Positions 57,210 through 64,000 of a DNA stretch of 64,000 bases are shown piece by piece; the stretch's first letter is position 1; each line of letters begins with the position of its first letter. The notes under the pieces are model-generated. The model saw nothing but the letters and a program-made list of their open reading frames with translations, made no database searches and was not told the DNA's origin. The position numbers were made by a program, and so were the translations under genes. The DNA comes from Pseudomonadota bacterium. Its GTDB lineage: Bacteria > Pseudomonadota > Gammaproteobacteria > Steroidobacterales > Steroidobacteraceae. The stretch spans positions 124,001 to 188,000 of the forward strand of contig JAEZFW010000072.1 in the NCBI GenBank assembly GCA_023417315.1, read 5' to 3'.

Positions 57210-59645
57210 ATGCCGCAGAGCTCACGCCCCGTTCGCCAGCGCCTCATGAGCATCATGTTGCTCACGAGCGCTGCGGCCATCGCGCTTACGACACTCGGCT
57301 TCGGTGGCTACGAATATGTGGCGTCCCGCAACCGTCTGATGGAGAGCGTGAGCACGCTTGCGCGCATCACTGCTGCGAACAGCACCGCAGCGCTCGCGTT
57401 TCGCGACGAGCGCAGCGCCTATGACGTGCTGGCTGCGTTGAGATCGGAGCCCAGCATCACCGCGGCAGCGCTCTACGATGAGAACGGGATCATCTTCGTC
57501 CGCTATCCAGAGCAGGCCGACGACGGGCTCGTCCCGGAGCGTGCGGGAAGCGACGGATTCGATTTCGCCTCGGATGGCTGGCTCATCGGCTTCGAGCCAG
57601 TGCAAGAGCTCAAGGATCAACGGCTCGGCACGCTCTACCTGCGCGCTGATGTCGGTACGATGTATCGGCGCTTCTGGCTTTACGGTCTGATCGCCACCTT
57701 CGTCATGGGTGCTTCGCTCCTGCTCGCGTACTTCTTGTCGCGTGTTCTACAGGATCGAATCTCCGGGCCCATTCTGTCGTTGGCGGATACCGCGCGCGCG
57801 GTGTCCGAGCGCGGGGACATTTCTGTGCGAGCGCCCGCGACCGGAGAGGGTGAGTTCGCCGTGCTCACCTCGGCGTTCAACCAGATGCTCGCACGCATCG
57901 ATGCTCAGAATTCGGCTCTCAAGGACAACGAGCGGCGACTGCAGACACAGCTCGCCCGCTTGGATCTGCTGCAGCGAACGACGCGTGCGATTGGCGAGCG
58001 GCTCGATCTGCAGAGCATCTTTCAAGTCATCTTGCGCAATCTCGAAGACAATCTCCCGATCGAATTCGGGTGCGTATGCCTGTATGACGGCACACAGCTC
58101 ACGGCCGAGACGATCGGCGGTAAGAGCATCGAGCGCGCGAAGCAACTCGGGATCGAGCCGAAGTCGGAGTTGCCGATCGATGCGAACGGGTTGTCCCGCT
58201 GCGTCCGCGGCGTGCTCGTGTATGAGCCTGACGTAAGCGAAGTGCGTAACGCATTTCCGCAGCGTCTCGCGGCAGCCGGCTTGCGCTCGTTCGTCGCAGC
58301 GCCGCTGATCGTCGAGAGCAAAGTATTCGGTGTCTTGATCGCCGCGCGCGATCAAGCAAATGCATTCAGCAGTCCGGATTGCGAGTTCCTGCGGCAGTTG
58401 AGCGAGCACGTCGCGCTTGCCAGTCATCAGGCGCAGCTCTACGCGGCTTTGCAGGACGCCTACGACAACCTGCGACAGAGTCAGCAGAGCTTGTTGCAGC
58501 AGGAACGTTTGCGCGCGCTCGGACAAATGGCGAGCGGTGTGGCGCACGACATCAACAACGCGATCTCGCCGATCTCGCTCTATACGGAATCGCTGCTCGA
58601 GCGTGAGCCGGATTTGAGCGCTCGTGCCCGTCAATACTTGAGCACGATTCAGCGCTCCATCGCCGATGTCGCGCAGACTGTCACGCGCATGCGCGAGTTC
58701 TATCGCCAGCGCGACCAGGCTGCGGAGCTCGAGCCTGTGGACCTCAACGTTCTCATCGAGCAGGCACTGACGCTGACGCGCGCCCGGTGGAGCGACATGC
58801 CTCAGGAGCGCGGCATCGTGATCGATGTGCGAACGGAGTTGACGCCTGGGCTGCCCCGAATACTCGGTACCGAAAGCGATATTCGCGATGCGTTGACGAA
58901 TCTCATCTTCAATGCCGTCGATGCCATGCCCTCAGGCGGAGCACTCACGGTGCGTACGAGCGCGCTGCATGGCGATGCAAAGGGTGTCGAGCTCGCGATC
59001 ATTGACAGCGGCGCAGGCATGGACGAGGAGACGAAGCGGCGCTGCATCGAGCCGTTCTTCACGACGAAAGGCGAGCGCGGCACCGGCATGGGTCTTGCGA
59101 TGGTATATGGCATGGCGAAGCGTCACGGTGCGCAGATCGAGATCGACAGCGCGCTTGGGCGAGGCACGACTTTCAAGCTGCGTTTCATGGTCGCGCCTGA
59201 ACGTGCAGCTGCGGGTGAGGAAGCCCCAAGCGTGCTCGTGAACTCCACGAAGCAGCGTCTGCTCGTGATCGACGACGATCCGCTCTTGCGAGAGGCATTG
59301 CTGCGCATCTTGGAAACGGAAGGTCATGAGGTGACGACCGTCGATGGCGGACAAGCCGGCATCGATGCGTTCACGGAGGCGTATCGCACCGGTCGTCCGT
59401 TCGATGCAGTGATGACGGACCTCGGCATGCCGTACGTCGATGGTCGAACCGTCGCGGCCGCCGTCAAGAAGATCTCACCGCGCACACCTGTGATTCTGCT
59501 GACCGGTTGGGGGCAGCGCCTGAACACCGAGCAATCGGTGCCCGCTCACGTTGACGTCGTGTTGAGCAAACCTCCGAAGCTGCCTGAGCTGCGCAAGACT
59601 CTCGCTGAGTTGCAGACGAGCGCGATGACGGCCCAAATCGCTTGA
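57210..59645 (+). CDS. Hybrid sensor histidine kinase (periplasmic CHASE8-like, HAMP, GAF, HisKA, receiver)
   Basis: 811 aa. Two membrane helices (~17-38 and ~153-176) enclose a CHASE8-type sensor (ARITAANSTAALAFRDERSA), then HAMP (GPILSLADTARAVSERGDIS), a GAF domain (~260-410), HisKA with SGVAHDINNAISPISLY (His ~446), HATPase (RDALTNLIFNAVDAMPSGG; DSGAGMDEETKRR; GMGLAMVYG) and a C-terminal receiver (LLVIDDDPLLREAL; AVMTDLGMPYVDG). It pairs with the YfiR protein upstream, with which similar kinases are encoded in many gammaproteobacteria, and with the receiver-kinase downstream. Confidence 0.92.
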   Translation: MPQSSRPVRQRLMSIMLLTSAAAIALTTLGFGGYEYVASRNRLMESVSTLARITAANSTAALAFRDERSAYDVLAALRSEPSITAAALYDENGIIFVRYPEQADDGLVPERAGSDGFDFASDGWLIGFEPVQELKDQRLGTLYLRADVGTMYRRFWLYGLIATFVMGASLLLAYFLSRVLQDRISGPILSLADTARAVSERGDISVRAPATGEGEFAVLTSAFNQMLARIDAQNSALKDNERRLQTQLARLDLLQRTTRAIGERLDLQSIFQVILRNLEDNLPIEFGCVCLYDGTQLTAETIGGKSIERAKQLGIEPKSELPIDANGLSRCVRGVLVYEPDVSEVRNAFPQRLAAAGLRSFVAAPLIVESKVFGVLIAARDQANAFSSPDCEFLRQLSEHVALASHQAQLYAALQDAYDNLRQSQQSLLQQERLRALGQMASGVAHDINNAISPISLYTESLLEREPDLSARARQYLSTIQRSIADVAQTVTRMREFYRQRDQAAELEPVDLNVLIEQALTLTRARWSDMPQERGIVIDVRTELTPGLPRILGTESDIRDALTNLIFNAVDAMPSGGALTVRTSALHGDAKGVELAIIDSGAGMDEETKRRCIEPFFTTKGERGTGMGLAMVYGMAKRHGAQIEIDSALGRGTTFKLRFMVAPERAAAGEEAPSVLVNSTKQRLLVIDDDPLLREALLRILETEGHEVTTVDGGQAGIDAFTEAYRTGRPFDAVMTDLGMPYVDGRTVAAAVKKISPRTPVILLTGWGQRLNTEQSVPAHVDVVLSKPPKLPELRKTLAELQTSAMTAQIA

Positions 59646-59669
59646 CTGATTGTCTGAATGAAAGAGTAG

Positions 59670-60872
59670 ATGACGCAAAGGATGAACACGAGCGCCCAAA
59701 ACAAGCCAACGCTGTTGATCGTCGACGATGAGCCGGCGCAGATGCGCGCGATGTGCGACACGCTTCAGCTCGAAGGGTATGCAGTCACTGGCTGTACGTC
59801 ATCGAGGGATGCCCTACGTGCGATGCGAGAGGAGCATTTCGATCTTGCGATCACCGATCTCACGATGCCCGAGATGGATGGAATCGCGTTCTTGAGAGCG
59901 GCGCGCGAGATCGATCCGCAGCTCGTTGGGATCGTCATGACGGGCCACGGTTCGATCGACACGGCCGTTGCAGCGATGAAGGCAGGCGCCTTCGACTACA
60001 TCTTGAAACCCTTGTCGTTGCGCACGATGTTACCGGTGCTCGAGCGCGCGCTCACGGTTCGGCATCTTCTCAACGAGAATCTACAGCTGCGTCAAACGGA
60101 AGAGATGGTTCGCAGCCTGAATGCGAGCCTCGAGCGCGCCGTGGAGGAGCGCACACGCCAGCTCGTCGATGCGAACAAGGAGCTCGAAGCGTTTGCCCAT
60201 TCGATCTCGCACGATCTGCGCGGTCCGCTGCGAGCCGTCAACAACTTCACGCACTTGCTCCTCGAGGAAAGCGAGCAGCATCTCAGCGCGCGCGCGCGGG
60301 GCTATGCCGATCGCGTGATGGGTGCAGCTGCCCGCATGGAGCAGTTGATCGAGGATCTGATGCGGCTATCCCGTGTCAACGGCGCGGATCTGCGGCGCAC
60401 CGAGATCAACGTATCGAGGATGGTGGCCTCGATCATCGCAGAGTTCCAAGCACGCGAGCCCGACAGGCACGTGCGCACGTCGATCCGCGATGGATTGTTC
60501 GTGAAAGCCGATCCGCAGCTGCTGCGCATCGCGCTCGAGAATCTGCTGGGCAATGCCTGGAAGTTTACGAAGAACGCGCCCGATCCTGAGATCGAGTTCG
60601 GCGCCTCCGATCCGCAGCTGCACTCGTTCTATGTTCGCGACAACGGCGCCGGATTCGCTTCGGAATATGCGAAGGACCTCTTCGTGCCGTTTCGCAGATT
60701 GCATACTGCTCAGGAATTTCCAGGTACCGGGATCGGGTTGTCGATCGTGCATCGAATCATTCGTCGCCACGGCGGGTGTATCGAGGCCGAGAGCTCACCG
60801 GGTCATGGTGCGACGTTCTATTTCAACATCCCCGAGCCTGTGGAGCTGGAGCGCGAGGCGCGCGCGAACTGA
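59670..60872 (+). CDS. Receiver-histidine kinase protein (reverse hybrid)
   Basis: 400 aa (ATG 59682 also possible). N-terminal receiver: LLIVDDEPAQMRAM, phosphoacceptor in LAITDLTMPEMDG and YILKPLSLRTM. A coiled coil joins it to a HisKA domain (EAFAHSISHDLRGPLRAVNN) and a HATPase (ALENLLGNAWKFTKNAPDPE; VRDNGAGF; GIGLSIVHRIIRRHGG). No membrane segment, so cytosolic. In the cluster it can accept phosphoryl groups from the upstream hybrid kinase and pass them on, making a multi-step relay. Confidence 0.92.
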   Translation: MTQRMNTSAQNKPTLLIVDDEPAQMRAMCDTLQLEGYAVTGCTSSRDALRAMREEHFDLAITDLTMPEMDGIAFLRAAREIDPQLVGIVMTGHGSIDTAVAAMKAGAFDYILKPLSLRTMLPVLERALTVRHLLNENLQLRQTEEMVRSLNASLERAVEERTRQLVDANKELEAFAHSISHDLRGPLRAVNNFTHLLLEESEQHLSARARGYADRVMGAAARMEQLIEDLMRLSRVNGADLRRTEINVSRMVASIIAEFQAREPDRHVRTSIRDGLFVKADPQLLRIALENLLGNAWKFTKNAPDPEIEFGASDPQLHSFYVRDNGAGFASEYAKDLFVPFRRLHTAQEFPGTGIGLSIVHRIIRRHGGCIEAESSPGHGATFYFNIPEPVELEREARAN

Positions 60873-60953
60873 GCTCAAGTGTTGGAAGTAATGGAAGCGA
60901 TGGAAGGTGATGTAGGTAACGGTGTGGGAAACGCGATGAAGGAGGATGATGGG

Positions 60954-63023
60954 ATGTCATCTCACACGAGGCCAGCAGCCAGCAGAGTTGCGCCCAGATC
61001 GGGCGCTCTGCTTCCGACTTCGTCACTTCGTCACCTCGTCACTTCATCACTCGCCTGGACAGCGTGTGTGCTTTCTGCGCCCGCAAGCGCGATGACTGGC
61101 GGCCTTGCTTCCGCCGAATCGTTGAAGAAGCTCAGCATCGAAGAGCTGATGAACGTTGAGGTCAGCACGGTTTCGCGAAGCGTCGAGCGCCTGGGCTCAG
61201 CGGCAGCTGCGATTGCAGTCGTGACGAACGAAGATATGCGGCGCTCGGGGGCGACGACGATCGCAGAGACCTTGAGAGGAGTGCCGGGACTGCACGTTGC
61301 GCGTCGCGACTCAAATTCTTGGGCGATTGCCGCACGCGGATTCAGCAGCGTGAACTCCGAGAAGCTCTTGGTGCTGGTGGATCAACGCAGCGTTTATACG
61401 CCGCTCTTCTCGGGTGTTGCGTGGGACGTGCAGGACTACGTGCTGCAGGACATCGACCGCATCGAAGTCGTCCGCGGCCCGGGTGCTGCGCTGTGGGGGT
61501 CAAACGCCGTCAACGGGGTGATCAACATCCTGACGAAGCACAGCCGCGATACTCAAGATCTGTATTTGGAAGCGGGCGCGGGCGAGGAAGAGCAGCTCCT
61601 CTCGGCCGCGCGCTTCGGCGGGCGCATCGGCGATCGCGGCACATTCCGCGTGTTCGGAAAATATTCGGAGCGCGACGGCTCGTATCATCCTGGAGCGCAA
61701 AGCGATGACGACTGGCAGTTGGGGCTTGCCGGCTTGCGCGCCGATTTCGAGCTGCAAGAAGGCGATGAGCTCATGCTCGATGCCGCCTTCTACGATGGCG
61801 AGGTGGGGCATATCGCGCCCGCCATTACAGTGATCGGCCGTCCCGGGCCAGTCGGGCAGCTCACCGCCGATGTGAATGGGGGGCACGTGCTGGGGCGATG
61901 GCTCCGCACGATCGACGAACATACGCAATGGCGGGTGCGTCTCTATTACGATCGCACGCGCCGGGACGATCCGAGCTTCCTCGATGAGCTCGACACGATC
62001 GATTTGGATTTGAACCACAGCTTCGCGTGGCTCGAGCATCATCGTGTGCTGTGGGGCCTGAACTATCGGTACACCGACAATCGCAACGTCGGCAAGGGCA
62101 TTTTCAATCTCGAGCCGGCCGCTTCTCGGGATCGCGTGATCAGCGGGTTCGTGCAGGATCAGATTGCCCTCGCCGAGGCCGTGCGTCTCACGCTTGGCGT
62201 GAAGCTCGAGGACAACGAGTTCAGCGGTTTCGAGCTGCAGCCGAGCGTGCGTCTTGCTTGGGACATTACGCCCGAACACACGGTGTGGAGCGCGATTTCC
62301 CGCGCGGCACGCGTGCCGACACGACTGGAGCGCGATATCGCCGTGGATGCGAGCGATCCGGCAGGCGATCCAGTTCTGCGGCTGCTCGGCAACGATGAGT
62401 TCGACTCCGAGGAGCTGATCGCGTACGAGCTCGGCTATCGCTGGCATGCTTCGTCCAGCTTATCGGTAGATCTTGCGACTTTCTACAACCGCTACAAGGG
62501 CTTGGCATCGCTCGAGCTAGGTGAACCGTTCGTGGCGCCGGATGGCCGGACGATCGTGCCTATTGCGAACCGTAACGCCACTGACGGCGATGCGCGCGGA
62601 TTCGAAGCGTTGCTCACGTACACGCCGATTCAGAATTGGCGTGTCAGTGCAACGTACTCCTTCGTCGATCTCGAGCTCGACCCGCGAGGCCTCGACCTCA
62701 ACCGCGGGAAGAGCTACGAGGGCGCGACGCCCGAACATCAGTTCGGTTTGCGATCGTTCATGGATTTGCCGGGCGGCCTGCAGCTCGATGTGCACTTCCG
62801 CTACATCGACGAGATCGAGCGCAGCCCAGATATCGTTACAGGTGAAGGGATCGACAGCTATTCCGAGCTCGACTTACGTCTCGCCTGGCAGGTGTCGGAA
62901 CAAGTCGAGCTGTCGCTCGTCGGCAGAAATCTATTGCACGACCATCATGTCGAGTTCGGCTCTCCAGACGCTAGAGGTGCCCTCGAACGCAGTGTGTACG
63001 CGAAGGTGGCCTACGGATTCTAA
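60954..63023 (+). CDS. TonB-dependent outer-membrane receptor
   Basis: 689 aa from ATG 60954, chosen because AGGAGG stands eight bases upstream. Signal peptide ends PASA. Plug domain: LSIEELMNVEVSTVSRSVER, GATTIAETLRGVPGLHVARR, RGFSSVNSEKLLVLVDQRSV and IEVVRGPGAALWGSNAVNGV; then a 22-strand-type barrel ending ALERSVYAKVAYGF. Energy for ligand uptake comes from TonB. The signal-peptide region is partly encoded by a TCACTTCGTCAC-type short tandem repeat. The preceding YfiR/kinase genes suggest regulated uptake of a siderophore, sugar or similar ligand. Confidence 0.93.
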   Translation: MSSHTRPAASRVAPRSGALLPTSSLRHLVTSSLAWTACVLSAPASAMTGGLASAESLKKLSIEELMNVEVSTVSRSVERLGSAAAAIAVVTNEDMRRSGATTIAETLRGVPGLHVARRDSNSWAIAARGFSSVNSEKLLVLVDQRSVYTPLFSGVAWDVQDYVLQDIDRIEVVRGPGAALWGSNAVNGVINILTKHSRDTQDLYLEAGAGEEEQLLSAARFGGRIGDRGTFRVFGKYSERDGSYHPGAQSDDDWQLGLAGLRADFELQEGDELMLDAAFYDGEVGHIAPAITVIGRPGPVGQLTADVNGGHVLGRWLRTIDEHTQWRVRLYYDRTRRDDPSFLDELDTIDLDLNHSFAWLEHHRVLWGLNYRYTDNRNVGKGIFNLEPAASRDRVISGFVQDQIALAEAVRLTLGVKLEDNEFSGFELQPSVRLAWDITPEHTVWSAISRAARVPTRLERDIAVDASDPAGDPVLRLLGNDEFDSEELIAYELGYRWHASSSLSVDLATFYNRYKGLASLELGEPFVAPDGRTIVPIANRNATDGDARGFEALLTYTPIQNWRVSATYSFVDLELDPRGLDLNRGKSYEGATPEHQFGLRSFMDLPGGLQLDVHFRYIDEIERSPDIVTGEGIDSYSELDLRLAWQVSEQVELSLVGRNLLHDHHVEFGSPDARGALERSVYAKVAYGF

Positions 63024-63079
63024 GGAACGGAGTGACGAGCTCAGAAGGACGCCGCGCCGCCTCTGACTTCGTCACCCCG

Positions 63080-63940
63080 TCACTTCGTCACTCCGTTAAC
63101 CAATGCGGCCGTCATTTCCTCGACGCGCCGATCCTTGTTAGCGTCGAGCCATTCATAAGCGCGTTCTTGGTAGCGCAGCGCCGAGCGGCGCAGGTCCTCG
63201 TTTTGCATCTCGAAGGGCGTCTGGGCGATATAGAAAAGCGCGCTTGGTGCGCCGTATCGGTCGATGAGCGGCTTCACCAGCAGCAAGCCGCCATAGCGCT
63301 GCACTTCGACATAGCGGCGATCGTCTCTGCGCCATACGCGATCGCGGAACGAGCGGAAGTCCGAAGGCCAGATCCGATCGAGGCGATTCTCGTTGAACAT
63401 CGGATTGCGTACCGAGGTGAGATGTGCGGCGACGCCTTCCACGAGCATCTCGCACGGAAGTCGCTCGCCAATGTCCACGGATGCGCAGTTCGGATGTGGC
63501 CATGACAAGCCGCGCGCTTTGGCGGCTTCCTGAAGATAAGCGCCCCACAACGCATTATCGACCGCGAGCACGAGCGGGAAGGTCTCGCGGTACAGCTCGT
63601 TCTGATAGAAGGGCCAATAGTGCGCGCTGGCACGCACCGGATTCGGGATGCGCGATGCGGTCATGAACCGCGGCACCACGAGAACCTCTTGGGAGACGTC
63701 GTAGGCAACGCGGCGATCGAAGAGCTTGTACTCCGCATCGCGCGGACCTACGAACTTGATGGCAATACGCTCGGGCATGATCGCCCGGAAGTTTCCGAAA
63801 GCTCGCTCGATCGCCTCGGCGCGGTACGAAACGAGCTCGCCGAATGCGCGCTCGCACTGCCTCCAGCCTCCTTCGCATGCAAATGCGAGCGAAGGAAGCA
63901 GCGCCGAAAACAGAACGATGCAAGCTCGTGTGCGCGACAT
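63080..63940 (-). CDS. Secreted protein of unknown function
   Basis: 286 aa. Signal peptide ACIVLFSALLPSLAFA, then CEGGWRQCERAFGE. Charged globular part with LVLAVDNALWGAYLQEAAKA, CEMLVEGVAAHLTSVRNPMF and FYIAQTPFEMQNEDLRRSAL. The EGVAAHL segment recalls the second motif of gluzincin-type peptidases, but no HExxH is present, so catalysis is not claimed. Convergent with the TonB receptor. Confidence 0.7.
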   Translation of the reverse strand: MSRTRACIVLFSALLPSLAFACEGGWRQCERAFGELVSYRAEAIERAFGNFRAIMPERIAIKFVGPRDAEYKLFDRRVAYDVSQEVLVVPRFMTASRIPNPVRASAHYWPFYQNELYRETFPLVLAVDNALWGAYLQEAAKARGLSWPHPNCASVDIGERLPCEMLVEGVAAHLTSVRNPMFNENRLDRIWPSDFRSFRDRVWRRDDRRYVEVQRYGGLLLVKPLIDRYGAPSALFYIAQTPFEMQNEDLRRSALRYQERAYEWLDANKDRRVEEMTAALVNGVTK

Positions 63941-64000
63941 GACCGGCCAACCCGAGCAGCCTCACTACTGCTCTCAAGCGCCCCATGTGTTCTCTTCCTT
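63941..64000. other. Right-edge noncoding stretch
   Basis: The last 60 bases carry no recognisable feature; the promoter of the minus-strand gene ending at 63940 should be here. Confidence 0.3.

Noticed and set aside
1..64000. tRNA, rRNA, phage or IS transposase genes
   Set aside because: No cloverleaf-like sequences, rRNA segments, integrase or transposase motifs were recognised anywhere in the window.

Overview
The window (about 60% GC, densely packed, Shine-Dalgarno-led genes on both strands) looks like the chromosome of a free-living gammaproteobacterium of the Steroidobacterales/Nevskiales/Xanthomonadales type. This placement is inferred from gene content: a PEP-CTERM protein, YfiR with a CHASE8-like kinase and a TonB receptor, a DUF2058 (YaiL) protein, LytTR and ECF regulators, many secreted TPR and hydrolase proteins, and very many interspersed palindromic repeats. 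I see no rRNA, tRNA, CRISPR array, phage or transposase gene.

Layout. 1-10.7 kb: membrane-anchored oxidoreductase, orphan LytTR regulator, lipoprotein, SRAP peptidase, DUF418 membrane protein, exonuclease III, and a three-gene DUF4166/DCC/saccharopine-dehydrogenase-like operon. 10.7-20.1 kb: GIY-YIG-like protein, cardiolipin synthase, secreted zinc peptidase, DUF1206 protein, secreted lipase and esterase, YgeA-like racemase, and a lipoprotein methyltransferase. 20.5-23.1 kb: an ECF sigma factor, a membrane protein that looks like an anti-sigma factor fused to a PstS-like phosphate-binding domain, and a pore-less secretin N-domain protein. 24.2-29.2 kb: a DesK/DesR-type two-component pair and an acyltransferase fused to an ABC ATPase with its permease; the same palindrome (TGACA-N2-TGTCA) lies upstream of both transcription units. 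31.1-34.0 kb: sigma / anti-sigma / charged secreted protein / TPR-beta-barrel operon. 34-46 kb: mixed metabolic, secreted and regulatory genes. 46.3-49.1 kb: two small-subunit rRNA modification genes (rsmC-like, rsuA) framed by three copies of a composite ~300-bp palindromic element.

52.2-55.3 kb is the most interesting stretch: a split-borosin RiPP locus. It holds two tetrapyrrole-methylase-fold enzymes closely resembling the peptide-backbone alpha-N-methyltransferases of borosin synthesis, a GNAT acetyltransferase overlapping one of them, and an 82-aa precursor-like protein with a borosin-binding-type helical domain and a CCMIAIPGEDDE core. One methyltransferase keeps the Tyr-Arg-Tyr catalytic set; the other has lost all three residues. 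Three tandem perfect or near-perfect hairpins lie between the degenerate methyltransferase and the precursor gene.

55.6-64 kb: DUF2058 and DUF1653 proteins, then a YfiR / hybrid kinase / receiver-kinase / TonB-dependent receptor cluster that probably couples periplasmic sensing to outer-membrane uptake, and a secreted protein of unknown function at the right edge.
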